Positions 24,142 to 35,382 of a DNA stretch of 64,000 bases are shown here, one piece after another. A program made the position numbers and the translations under genes. The DNA is from Marvania coccoides (taxonomy: Eukaryota > Chlorophyta > Trebouxiophyceae > Chlorellales > Chlorellaceae), in contig OY978108.1 of assembly GCA_963854735.1 (NCBI GenBank), forward strand, positions 806,001-870,000, given 5' to 3'. A model generated the notes under the pieces. The model had not been told where the DNA came from, did not search any database, and saw nothing but the letters and a program-made list of their open reading frames with translations. The number at the start of each line of letters is the position of its first letter. Position 1 is the stretch's first letter.

Positions 24142-27100
24142 ATGGACAAGCAGCAAACCAAGCGCTACCCTGGCTCCCTCGCGTCGCCCTCCAACCCAGC
24201 CAAACGCTCCCGCAATGAACCGCTGCCTTTCTCTGAGCTGGCAAGTTTTTTTTGTTGAAAATTCTCACATTCCCCCCCTCTGGTCTCAACAACCTCTGTT
24301 TCTGTCACAGCTGGAAGAGTGCGGGTGCCGGATCTCCAGCGACGCCGAAGAGTACCTCGTGGCCGACCCCCGCAAGCTACGCCGCGCCTTGGAGCGGCGT
24401 CTCACTCTGAACGAGCCTCAACGCCGGGCATTCTCAGACGGCCTGGAGGCGCACCTGGAGCCTCAAGCAGCCCTGCACGCGGCCCTGCGGCCCATGACCA
24501 TCACTGGCCCCTCCTCCGCAGACGCAGGAGACAGTTTCGTGCGCCTCCTTCTCAACACGCCCCCTCTGCAGCGCCACCTCACTCAGTTCCTGCTGGATCG
24601 AATCTTGCAGAACGATGCTGCCGGCGCCGCTGTTTCCACCGAGGCGCAGCTCATTCTGGGCCATTTCCGCTACCTCGATTGCCTGGCAGACGTTCACGAG
24701 CTGGTGGAGAAACTGCTCGAGGTGCTGCCTGCGCTGTCGCCGCAGGCGCAGCACGAAGCGGTGGCGCTGCTGGCGGAAGTGGCGCCTCCCGAGGACCATG
24801 CAGCGGTGCTGGAGATGCTGGAGGGGCTGGTGGGGGACGCTTGCGAATTTTTAATTCCGGCGCTGCGCACCGCTGAAAATTTGACGCTGGACGCAGCTGG
24901 GCAGGCGCGGCTGGTGGCCATGGCTGTGGAGCGGCTGCAGTCGGTGGAGGTGGGGGATCTGCCGGCGGTGGTGCAGTTTTTGCTGACAGAGGCCGGCAGT
25001 TCGAAAGACGTGCTGCCTGCGCTGCGTGTGACGCTGCTACTGGTCACCCCCGAGGACCCGCGACTGGCGGTGCCCGACAGGAAGGGCAAGGGCAAAGCGG
25101 CGGCGCCTGGGGAGGGCCCTGAACCTGAAATTATTGCGGCAGCAAAGCAGGCGCTGCAGTTCGGTAAAGGCTCGGCTGAGGCGATTTTAAAGGCGGTGAA
25201 GGGGCTGACCGCCCCGCAGGAGCACCAGACGCTGGATCTGTGGCTGCTGGCGGTGCTGGCTGGGCTGCACCCGGCGCACAAGCGTGCTGTGCACGACGTG
25301 ATTAGAAGAAAGTTCGCAGAGGGGCATGCAGACAGCGGGTGGCTGCAGAAAGCGATCTCAGGCCACAAAGACGCGCTGTCCACCCTCTTTGGGGAGCTGC
25401 TAAGCCTGGCGCAGCATCTCCTAGCCGATTCCACCCACCTGGGGGCTGTCACGGCGGGCTCGACCCTCTTTTTCTCCATTTTCAGCGAGTTTCCCGAGCC
25501 CTACTGCCGGCAGGAGATGCTCCGCGTGCTGATCGCGCGGCTGCACACCACGGGAGAACCTTCCTCGGCTGCCACCCCCGCTTTAAAGGTGCTGCAGCGG
25601 TTGGCGCACGAGTGTACCGCCGATCTCATGCAGTACGCTGGTTTCCTCACCGTTGTACTGGAAAAAGTGTCCAGCTTCGACGCCGACCAGCTGGCCACCA
25701 TGTTCGACGTATTTGCGGAGCTAGTGACGGGCGCGTGCCGCGAAGCTGGTGGCGGCGGCGGCATCGGTCGGTCTCGCCTAGAGGACGAGCTCTTCATTTT
25801 TTTGAGCAAAGAGATCAAGTCTGGAGGGCCGGAGTACCGGCGCGTGGGTGCTGTGGGTGTGGTGGCGCTGGTGTGCCGCCTGGGGAGGGAGGTTGAGCAG
25901 CACATCATGGCAGTGGACGCAGAAATTTTGGACAAAGAGGAAGAAAGGACAGGAGGGGCGATGGTGCTGGGCAATGGTGGTGGAGACGATTCTTCTACCC
26001 CGCTAGGTGCGCTTTATATTATATTATCTTATTCGTTAGTAATGCTCGATATTCAACCCTCCTATTCTCAATGAGCGGCAGCCCAAATTTGCATTCATCC
26101 CCCTTAATCCCATATTTCCCTTGATGCGAATCACTCACCCCCTCCCTTCCATTTCCCCGTTTTCTTTATGCATTGTCTGCAGTCCAGCAGTACAGGAAGG
26201 CTCGCATGCTGCTAGACGAGGCCCTCTCAGACTCCTCTGCTTGCCCCGACACGCAGGCCTACATATGCGACGCGCTGGCCGAAGAGGCGGCGCGAGGCAG
26301 ACTGTGCCGCGCCATGATGGAGTCGCTGCTGAACCTGCTGTCTGACGCCCTGGAGGCAAGGTTTCTGCGAGGCCACAGGGAATGGACGGCAGGGGAGGGG
26401 CAGCAGGCGTGGTGGGGGTACAATGGGGGCACGGAAGACATGGCCATCAGTGAGTTTACTATGTTCAGCTAAATAAATCTTAAATTAACTGTTAATGAAC
26501 CATCATTCGCCAATAAATTCCCCCGACTGGTACTGTTGTCGTGTTTTTTAAGTGTTTCCCACCACCGCATCTTTTTATTATTTTTATTATTAATAGTAAC
26601 ATTATTTCTTTTTGAATGCCAGGCCTGCTGCCGGATTCCCTCCCCGCGTCCGTGTTAACCACCACTTCCGCAGCCCAGCAGCAAAAAGCCGACAAGGTGC
26701 AGATGCTGTTCCCCGTCATTCGACTGGTCACCACTCTCAACTTCCAGCTCACAGGCAACCTGGTTGCGGTAGACAGCCTCTTGGGCATACCCTTGGGGCT
26801 GTTCCCGCAGCAGCACGCCTCACCCCAGACTTACGCCACCCTCACCGCTCCCGAGCAGCGGCGAGTCATTCTGGGGCTGTTCTACGGAGTTAACTGGTGC
26901 CGGGAGCTGGCGAATGCGTTCGCGCCGATGGTGGCCCGCGCGGTGGCGGAATCTGCGGCGCGGAAGAGCGGAAATCACCAGCGCAGCGGAGCAGGGGACG
27001 CTCCTTCAGGTGCTGGCGGCAACAACGGCAGCTTGAGGGTGTCAGCGGCAGATCTGCGCATGCACCACATGCTGATGGCTAGGGTGCGGGGAGCGTGCCA

Positions 27101-29481
27101 GATGGAAGCGGCTCTCAGTGCGCTGCTGCCTGGCGCCCCTCACGGCACAAGGCTGCCGACTTTAGCTGCGGGGCGGCCGCCGCAAGGCGGGGCTGCCGGC
27201 GCCGCCCTTTTGACGAAAGCAGCGGCTGGCAAGGGGAAGAAGAAGGGCGGGGCGAAGAAGGGGGCTGCTTTTAACGGCGCAGAAAACAGCAAAGGCGGCG
27301 GAGGGGGCGCTGCCACCTCTGCAGGGAGCCAACTGAGCGGCAGTGCCACCACCGCCACCGGCCACACAGGCGGCGGGGGTGCTGCGCACGCCCTGGAGGC
27401 GCTGCTGTCCACCGGCAACGTGCTTTCACCCACCGAGCGCGCCAAAATGCGCGCCCTGCTGCCGCATTCCCTAGCCACCTTCTCGGCGCTCGCAGCGTGC
27501 ACGCCGAAGGGCCCTCCCCACGCCGCGCTCCCCTGCGCGGCCTACCTGCTGGCCGACCTCGTGGAGAAGGCGCGCGCCAGCCTCGCAGGCCCCAAAAAGA
27601 TCCCCGCGTTTTGTCACGTGAAGGAAGAGCCCGCTGCGCTGCCGCCTGCCACCCTGCTAGGCGCGCTGTGCCCCGTGCTGCCCATGCTGCGGCAGCACCT
27701 GGACGCCGCGCAGTGCGTGATGCAGCGGCGGGCCTCTGACGAGACGCTAGCCGCTGAGGACCAAGCGGCTCTTCTCCCGCCAGGTGCTGCTTTGGGAGCA
27801 GCTGGAGGTGGATCAGCCCCGCTTTCAGCCTCTCTGGCGGCGAAAACCGACCTCGTGGGCGGCTCCCCCTCCGAGCTGCTCAGCGTGCTGCCCTTCTGCC
27901 CCGCTGCCGCCGGCGCGGTGTCCCCCAACGCTGCCGCTGCTGGCGTTCTTGCCGGCACCTTGGAGTGCGTGCGGCTGCTGCTGGTCTACCCCGCCGCCAC
28001 CCACCCTGAAGGCCTCAAAGCGCTGCAATCGACGCTCTCTGCTTTCTCCAGCAAGCCTGTGCCGTCTCCTGGGAGCGGCTCCCAGGGATCCCAAGCAACG
28101 ACGGCCTCCGATGGTTCGTTCATCGTCTCTCAATGGGAGCCTCCAGAGTTCGTGGAGGGCTGCACCAACGCCTTCAAGTACTTTCTCAAGCTGGCGCCCA
28201 CCGAGGACGAGGAGGACGGCCCTTCCGCCGCTGAAATGGAATCCTGGCCGGGGGTGCTGTCTGTCCTCGAGGCGCTGGTGAAGCTCGGCGAAAAGCTGAC
28301 TGCGAAGGCTGCTGGCGACGCTCGGGTGGCGGCGGCCTGGGCCAAGCGGCTGAGCCTGATGCGGAGGAAGCTGTGCGAGTCTGCGGGGCTGATGCTGCGC
28401 TGCGTGTGGCCCTCTGCGGACAACGCCATTGCCGCTGTACCCGCTGCTGGCGGGTGGAAGGGACGCAGCCCCCAGCTGACGGAAGCCCTCCGCCTGTCCA
28501 TTGCATACTCCAATACGCCCCTGGACGTGGTGAGCGATTACGTGAATCAAGGGGTATTGGCGGTGACACAGGGGCCCACTGGGAAAGAAAATTCGGAGCC
28601 GCTGGCGGAGTGGCCGTCGCTGTCTGGGATGACCCTGGCCACGTGGTACAAGGTGTGCTGGGAGGCGGTGCTGCTGCAGTGGAAGCAGGTGAGTCGAGAT
28701 TTGTTTTGGGTTTTGGGTGTTTGGGGGCGAAGGAACCAACAACACAATCTGACAATATTAGAGTACGATGAGCATCATTATTGACGTCTGTCACCGCATA
28801 CAATCAATGCTGTAGGTCACTGCTGCCGCCAAGTCGTGCAGCAACGCCAAGGCCTCCACCGACGCAGCTGCAGCGGCGGCAGACGTGGCAGCGGCAGCGG
28901 CGGCCGCCGCCACGGCGTTCAACGAGCTGGTGCAGGTGGTGAAGACGCACGACAGGCGCCACGCGGTGCACATCACCGCGGTCAAGGGCGGGTGCACGTT
29001 TGTTGAGGGTCTGCAGCAGGTGATGCCGTTTTGGGCAATGGCCCTGAAAGACCACAAGGAAGCCGTGCTGGACGCGGTGAGTGTAGCAACGTGTTGTTAT
29101 TTCTCTCTCAAAAAAAAAAATCAAAAAAATCCCGCTCCTCTCTTCACGCTCTTCTTTCCTTTTCATTTGCTCGCGCTGCAGATGAAGACCGTGCAAAAGG
29201 GCACCCGCATGCTGCACTCGCTGTGCGACGACGGCAAGAAGCGCAAGGACACCGTCATCACCGCCAGGGTGCCCCGCCTTAAGCGGGACATCGACAAGTG
29301 GATCATGGGCGCCACCGCGTTCCTAAAAGAGGAAGACCCCACGCTGGACGTCACTCTGGGCGAGCTCAAGCACCGAGACCTGGCTGGCAACGTGTTTTTG
29401 AGCAGCCAGATCTACCCCGAGGCGTCAGCGCCTGAGGAGGACGACGAAATGGAAGAGGAGGCTGAAGAAGCTGAGGAGTGA
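24142..29481 (+). CDS. FANCD2: Fanconi anaemia group D2 protein homologue
   Basis: FANCD2 pairs with FANCI and clamps on DNA during interstrand-crosslink repair. Six exons in matching phase (24142-24240, 24311-26006, 26183-26449, 26623-28688, 28816-29076, 29182-29481) encode 1562 residues; human FANCD2 is about 1450. Blocks matching the family include the helical repeats LDAAGQARLVAMAVERL...VGDLPAVVQFLL, GLFYGVNWCRELANAF, and near the end LGELKHRDLAGNVFLSS with an acidic C-terminus. Intron 1 has a GC donor. In the segment ungapped against human residues around K561 (human YKLIGIIGAV; here YRRVGAVGVV, residues 542-551) the lysine is arginine 543. A Gly/Ala/Lys-rich insert of about 80 residues (from 27180) is specific to this protein. 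Identification is firm. Confidence 0.93.
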
Positions 29482-29970
29482 GGGGGATTGGGAGAGGAAT
29501 GGCGTATATACGATATGCCGTGTATTTTATTTCATATGTATATAAATTTCGAGACTTCTGTGAGAGCGTTCTGGCCGACGTGAAATCATAAAGAGAGTGT
29601 GCTTTTAATGTGGACATGCAATCAGAAGATTAAAAAGAGAACATGAAGATAACGGCGTTTGGGGTTTTATTGAAGAGAGACAGCTGACTGGGTAAGAAAA
29701 AGAAAAACATCAGTTTGTATTGGTATCATCAACATGCGTGAGGTACAGGTAGAGGGGAGTAAAGGAAAGAAAGAAAAAAAGCGAGAGAGGGTACAAGGGG
29801 CTGCGTGCGCGCCACAAAAGGAAAATGTTAAATCATATAGGAAAAGAAAAAAATGGAAAAAATCAAAAGCTTCTGTAGGGGAAGAGAGAAGCGGCAGTGT
29901 TCTCACACAACCCCCGACGGTCAAATGCCCCTCTGCCACGCTCAGTGCATCAAACCGCCAAGCCGTGCTG
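29482..29970. other. Convergent intergenic region
   Basis: About 490 bases between the 3' ends of FANCD2 and the DeSI-like gene. Purine-rich (GA/A tracts around 29690-29900) on the plus strand. No gene seen. Confidence 0.5.
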
Positions 29971-30657
29971 CTATATCGTTGCTGGCGGCGCTGGCAACGG
30001 CAATTTTTCTAACGATTTGCTGCTGGCTGTCGGCGAAAAAGCTTGATTCCTCATGTTGCTGCCGACGCTGCCACCGTTTGCCAACGCTCCAGAGGACGAA
30101 GACGCCGCCAGCCGGTGGTCCGCCTCCAGCAGCACGCTGCGTTCGTCATCGCCCTGCGGCCCAGGCATGTGTTCCGCCGCCATCAGTGCCGTCGGCGGCC
30201 GCAGCGGCGGCACCCACCCTGGCGGCAGCAGGCAGTGCAGCGAAACCGCCAGATTGGCCAGCCGGTTGACCCACCCGGGGGTCTCGTTCCCCGTCAGCCG
30301 CGCGCACAGATCCTTGGAGAAAGAATTGCAGTTCATCTGCAGCAGGTGGTAGCGATTGCCTTTGTACTGCCCGCCCATTTCTTGAACCAGCTCGTAGACT
30401 TGCGTGGGCGACAGGTTGGTGCGGCCGACAAGGATGGCTTCTCGCCACGCTACGGTGCCTGGCGCGCCGCGGGGGTGAGTGGCGAAGACCCCAGGAGCGT
30501 CATAATCGTGACCACCAAAAGCGTACTCGACGCCGTACACCTCTACGCCGCTGTGGTAGACCCCCATGCCCGCCCAGTGCGCCCAGTTGTTCTGCTCTAC
30601 CAAGTCGTAGACGTTGAGGTAGACGTCGCTGCCGTTGCCGCTCGTTTGCGTGTCCAT
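29971..30657 (-). CDS. PPPDE/DeSI-type isopeptidase
   Basis: DeSI (PPPDE) proteins are small cysteine peptidases that remove SUMO or ubiquitin from targets. A single exon encodes 228 residues from the ATG at 30657; the frame opens slightly earlier, but only with GTG. The domain occupies residues about 10-145. The catalytic histidine is H35 in GVYHSGVEVYG and the catalytic cysteine C110 in LLQMNCNSFSKDLC, both in their expected contexts. The substrate-side block EYAFGGHDY is also present. The C-terminal 80 residues are Ser/Pro-rich, with a hydrophobic LLPPGWVPPL motif. The gene is head to head with proteasome subunit RPT5. Family is clear. SUMO versus ubiquitin preference cannot be told. Confidence 0.9.
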   Translation of the reverse strand: MDTQTSGNGSDVYLNVYDLVEQNNWAHWAGMGVYHSGVEVYGVEYAFGGHDYDAPGVFATHPRGAPGTVAWREAILVGRTNLSPTQVYELVQEMGGQYKGNRYHLLQMNCNSFSKDLCARLTGNETPGWVNRLANLAVSLHCLLPPGWVPPLRPPTALMAAEHMPGPQGDDERSVLLEADHRLAASSSSGALANGGSVGSNMRNQAFSPTASSKSLEKLPLPAPPATI

Positions 30658-31233
30658 TTTAGGTGACACTCTGAGGATTGAAAAAATGTCTGGAGGGTGG
30701 AAACGAAGGGAAGGCGAGGGCAGGGCCGGTGCGATGCGAGTGGCCTGTGTGTGAGGGTTGACGGCGTTATGGAGGGAGTTCGGGGGAGCAATGGTAGTGG
30801 CTCCAACAAAAAGTCAGAGTTTGTTTTTTATATTTTTTCAAATTTTTCAGGCGACGTTGCCCAATCTGGGGTCTACAACCGCGTCGCCCGCGTTCAGTTT
30901 TGTTAAAATAATACTCAGTTTGGCTGTACGCGTGCAGAGAGCTTTTTCGATCGTTGAATTTATTTTCAGAAGGTTTCTTCCTTCGAACAAACAAAAAGTG
31001 AGTTCTCTGCTCTCGTCGGCTTTCAAAATAAGACCCCGTTAAAAAAAAAAGTTGTCTCAGTGGCGGCTGTGGCTCGTTCATTTTATTGATCACAAACTTA
31101 TTTGGTTAAGTCTCGATCTTTTTCATTTAGCAGCTTTTGGAGCGCTTTTGAAGAAAAGTAGTATATAATTGTTTGTGACGCCCAGAGGCTCATATCTTCA
31201 GCGGCAACAGGCGTCGAGCTCCACGAAGCAGCG
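30658..31233. promoter_or_regulatory. Divergent promoter region of DeSI-like and RPT5 genes
   Basis: About 575 bases between outward-facing starts. A TATATAA sequence at 31162-31168 lies about 65 bases upstream of the RPT5 start and may be its TATA box. No other element recognised. Confidence 0.4.
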
Positions 31234-32622
31234 ATGGCTGATTTGGAAAAGGAAATTTTTGGCGAGGAGCAGGATGATCTGCCCGAGGAGTTCAAGACAA
31301 TGTCTGCAGATGACATTCAGCGGCGGTACGTGGGGCCGGGGACTTGAATGAGCACCTGCATTTCCCCTATATGTTCAGAACTGATCAACTTGCATGTTTT
31401 TCACCCTCTCGCTCTCACCACCTGCAGAACTCGTATGCTCGAGAACGAACTCCGCGTGCTGCGCGACGACTCCAACCGGCTGACCCACGAGAAGGCCGAC
31501 CTTGCGGGGCGCATCAAGGAGAACCATGAGAAGATCAAGCTCAACAACCAGCTGCCCTACCTCGTGGCCAACATCGTGGAGGTCCTAGACATGGACCCCG
31601 AGGAGGAGGACGAGGAGGACGGCGCGATAAGCTACCAGGAGGCCGGAGGCAAGCGCAGCAAGTGCGTCGTCGTCAAGACCTCTACCCGTCAGACCGTCTT
31701 TTTACCGGTGGCAGGGCTGGTGGACCCGGCGGAGCTGCGTCCTTCCGACATGGTGGGCGTCAACAAGGACTCGTACCTCATCCTGGACAAGCTCCCGGCT
31801 GAGTACGACTCGCGCGTGAAAGCAATGGAGGTAGATGAGAAGCCCACCGAGGACTATAGCGACATCGGGGGGCTGGACAAACAGATCCAGGAGCTGCGGG
31901 AGGCCATCGTGCTGCCCATCACCCACAAAGACCGCTTCTTGGCGCTGGGGATCAAGCCCCCGAAGGGTGTACTGCTGCACGGTCCCCCTGGCACCGGAAA
32001 GACGCTGATCGCGCGGGCCTGCGCGGCGCAGACCAACGCCACCTTCCTGAAGCTGGCGGGGCCGTCTCTGGTGCAGATGTTTATCGGCGATGGCGCCAAA
32101 ATGGTGCGGGATGCGTTTGCGCTGGCCAAAGAAAAGGCTCCTGCCATCATCTTCATCGACGAGATCGATGCTGTGGGCACCACACGGCGCGACTCGGAAG
32201 CCTCCGGCGACCGCGAGGTGCAGCGCACCATGCTGGAGCTGCTGAACCAACTGGACGGCTTCTCCTCAGCCGAGGACGTTAAAATCATCGCCGCAACCAA
32301 CAGACCCGACACCCTGGACCCAGCGCTGATGCGGTCTGGCCGGCTCGACCGCAAGATCGAGTTTCCGCACCCTAACGAGGAGGCCCGCGCGAAAATTTTG
32401 CGGATTCACTCTCGCAAAATGAACGTCAGCCCCGACGTAAATTTTGAGGAGCTGGGGCGGTCCACCGACGACTTCAACGCGGCGCAGCTCAAGGCGGTGT
32501 GCGTGGAGGCCGGGATGCTGGCGCTGCGGCGGGACGCGACGGTGGTGAAGCATGAGGATTTTAACGATGCCATCACTGAGGTACAGGCGAAGAAGAAGGC
32601 AAACCTGAACTACTACGCGTAG
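31234..32622 (+). CDS. RPT5: 26S proteasome regulatory ATPase RPT5
   Basis: One of the six AAA+ ATPases forming the ring that unfolds substrates for the 20S core. Two exons (31234-31325, 31428-32622, phase 2) encode 428 residues. An N-terminal coiled coil ([16 protein letters not shown]) is followed by the OB domain and the AAA+ module: Walker A GPPGTGKT, pore loop MFIGDGAKM, Walker [11 protein letters not shown], and arginine fingers in [11 protein letters not shown]. The C-terminus NLNYYA fits the HbYX motif that docks into the alpha ring and opens the gate. Sequence is close to plant and animal RPT5 over its full length. Identification is firm. Confidence 0.97.
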
Positions 32623-32691
32623 ATTTTTTTATATGCGTAGATAGAGGGGACGTGAGATTGGTGGTTTTCAAACATGTTTTTTTTTTTTAAT

Positions 32692-33999
32692 TCATTTGTT
32701 AAAGCTGTCATATCGACACAGTGCTTTGATGGTGTCCCAAGCGACCATATCATACGTCTTTCCTGAGTCTCCAGTGTAATGCACCCCGTCTCCATTCAAA
32801 TTCTGAAAGTAAGGGAGCAAGAGCAAAGGGAAGGGGTCAAGGACGGGAATGCCAAGCTCGCGCATCAAACGCTTAGCGCCCAAATTATAGCTCATAATCT
32901 TCTGGTTGTGAGTTATTTTGTGGTAGTACTTCGGCTGCTTGGCTGCGTAGACCGGCAAGCTGTTCACCCAAAGCAGGCGTTCAGGCGGAAAATGCTGCAG
33001 CAACTTGCCGGCATACTGGCGAAGGTTCGCCAAATAGGTTTCAGTGCTGCTGTCTTTCAGGGCCGTATCGTGCAGCCCCGTATTGAAAACGACGTACTTG
33101 GGCTTTGAGACTTGAGAAAGGTACCAAGCGACGTTCTCCTGGGTGGTGGGGTACTTGTCGCTCTGAATGCTAACATCTTTGGCAAATTCAACGGCCAAGT
33201 ACTCTATCTCCGCCCAAGCTTCAGAGTAGCCCTGCCTCCTGTCTCGACAGTTCATGAGGAAAGCGTTGCAGCCGTTGCAGTCGCGGCAACCTCTGCCAAA
33301 ATCTCGAAGTCCTACAGTGCATCAATACGATATATTAATTACAATATATATATATATATATATATGATGCACGTGAATGCGCAATTTTGTGATTAAATTG
33401 TGTATGCAGCTTGGGCTCTTTCTGCAGCCCGTCAAACGCCAACCGAAAATTCTACTTGAGCAAGTGTAGATGATCAGATGCGGTCTTACCGTGTGAAATT
33501 GGGCCCATACTTGCATTGGGACGCATGAACGTTTCAGGGCGGGTCAAATTGAAGTACTTTATGTCTTCTTCGCAGCGACTGCCCTGCCGAATGATTGTGC
33601 AATTGCCCAGCAGTCTCGTCATATAGTAGTGGAGTTTCCTGCAAAAAAAATTTTTTGTGCTTGAATGCACCCATAAAATGATTAAATAAAGCACGTCAAA
33701 ATTTACCCTGCTTGGGAGTCGCCGAGAACAGCGGTTCTTGAGTCGGTGAGGCATAGGAAGCGATTGCTTCCATCCAAACTTGCTTTATACTCGCGGGCAG
33801 TGCTTTGGTTGATAGCCGCCTCCTGAAATATAGAAGAGGAGACGCAGTAGTATTATGAGATGGACAGGGCATTCTTATTCCAACTTTAAGAAAAACCCCG
33901 CACCTCTGGGAAATGGGCTTGGATATTGCACTCAGAAAAATAGATATACAATAAAGTTAAAATTAATAAAACGATAGGAGCATTTATTCCATAATTCAT
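32692..33999 (-). CDS. SGNH/PC-esterase-like membrane-anchored protein
   Basis: Four exons in matching phase (33999-33904, 33822-33707, 33638-33490, 33311-32692) encode 326 residues. Exon 1 is a signal anchor (INAPIVLLILTLLYIYF). The SGNH nucleophile block appears as TAVLGDSQAGKLHYY, with the serine in GDS. A TGLHD segment may supply the block III residues, and the C-terminal NGDGVHYT supplies the Asp-x-x-His pair. Cysteines cluster in GRGCRDCNGC, suggesting disulfides. This is the fold of polysaccharide O-acetyltransferases and esterases acting in the Golgi or wall. It is one of three such proteins between 32.7 and 38.6 kb. Only 70 bases separate its stop from that of RPT5. Substrate unknown. 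Confidence 0.8.
33340..33366. repeat. (TA)n microsatellite in an intron
   Basis: About 11 TA units lie within intron 3 of the SGNH-like gene. Further simple repeats lie outside the gene at 34284-34298 (CATA) and 34379-34396 (TA). Confidence 0.7.
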
Positions 34000-35382
34000 T
34001 CAACGATTTTTCTGCCACACGCACGATTATCAGGTGGTGTGCCCTCACTGTGGTCTTAAAAGACGCTTTCTTGTATGCTTATTTTTTAAATAATTAATTG
34101 CATCATCGGAAATTCACAAAATAGGCCACCCAATTGCAAAAAATAAATTTGCGCAATAAAAATCAGTTCTTTAAAGTGATTTCCAACCGAAATTTCGGTT
34201 GGAAATCTCTCCAGAAAGGCAGTAAATGCGGCTAATGCGCACGCTCGATTATTAACTGCATATCACAGAGACGTAGGGACCATACATACATACATACATT
34301 ACAGCGTCCAAAATTATGGCACGTAATCTTTTGAGGCTTTCCTTCTGGGATCGACTGCCAGAGGCGTTGCTTTGTCTCTTATATATATATATATATGAAA
34401 GTAAAGTAATCATTATGATAACAAGCTTGATAATCATAAAGTATAACGTCAAAAGAGAGGTTTCCGCCGATTCTGGTGCCAGTCACGGTGGGAGGGACCA
34501 GGTCCTTGACGTCAGACTTCGCAGCGGAGTGGCTGATGTGCGCTGCGGGAGGTAGACCGCATCGTGCACGTTGTAGATTCACATTTTGACGGAACACACA
34601 CAGAGCAGCATGGCGACGGTGCCCGGCAGCATTGAGGCAGCTGGCAGAAAGAGCAGCAGCAGTTGGAGAAGATAGTGCCAATACCGCAGGAGAAAATTGC
34701 ACCCACCCGTCATGCCTCAGCGCAGCAAGAAATGAGCGCAGCCAACATTGCTGCGTGTTGTTTCACAGCTTCGTGCCAACGATAGAGGCGCCGGCTCAGA
34801 GCTGTCTCGCAGCCAGGTGAAGAAGGGAAGGTTGTGCAGTGCATGAACCGCTTGGCCAACCATAATGCCAGCAAGTCTAGGACGATGGGAAAGCCTGTTC
34901 AGATGCCGGAGGAATTCTGTGTTCGGGGCGTGCATGCGGCGCTGGTAGAAAAGAAAAATAATGCGTTGGCTGTGGGACCAACAAACCGAGGCTGAAATTG
35001 TGGCGGGGGCAAAACTTTACTAGTATCTTAAAGAAATTTTAGGAGAAGAGAGGATGGCAACGCGAAGGCAAGAGCATGGTCCATGGAGCAGAAGCAGCTT
35101 TCCAACTTCTCAGGTGACATGCATGCAACAAAAGTTCCTCCGTCATTCATACATATTTTTAAAACCCTAAAGTGATATTGATGTTTTTCATACATACATT
35201 TGTTTAAATTGAGCGCGCTTTTGATTCATTAAAAAACAAACATAATTTGAACTCCAGTATAAACAGTAATACTGGCCAATCAAGTCGGCGTACAACTAAT
35301 AGAAGCAGCAATTCTAATGCCTTTCAAGATATTTCAGATTCAATGTTGGTACAAAAAAATTAATGAAAAACAAAAAATAACA
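34000..35382. other. Long intergenic region with palindrome and a GC-rich island
   Basis: About 1.4 kb between the 5' end of the SGNH-like gene and the 3' end of the NXPE-like gene. It is AT-rich except for about 34450-34990, which has gene-like base composition but no convincing open frame on either strand. It may be a decayed gene or transposon. A perfect palindrome and TA/CATA microsatellites are listed separately. Confidence 0.4.
34178..34207. repeat. Perfect 30-bp palindrome
   Basis: GATTTCCAACCGAAA is followed directly by its exact reverse complement, with no spacer. It could form a hairpin or cruciform, or mark the junction of an inverted duplication. No neighbouring ORF explains it. 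Confidence 0.85.

Noticed and set aside
27825..28745. Minus-strand 306-codon open frame
   Set aside because: Antisense shadow of FANCD2 exon 4, low-complexity composition.
34178..34396. Palindrome plus simple repeats as a CRISPR-like array
   Set aside because: There is only one palindrome, no regularly spaced repeats, and the genome is eukaryotic nuclear.
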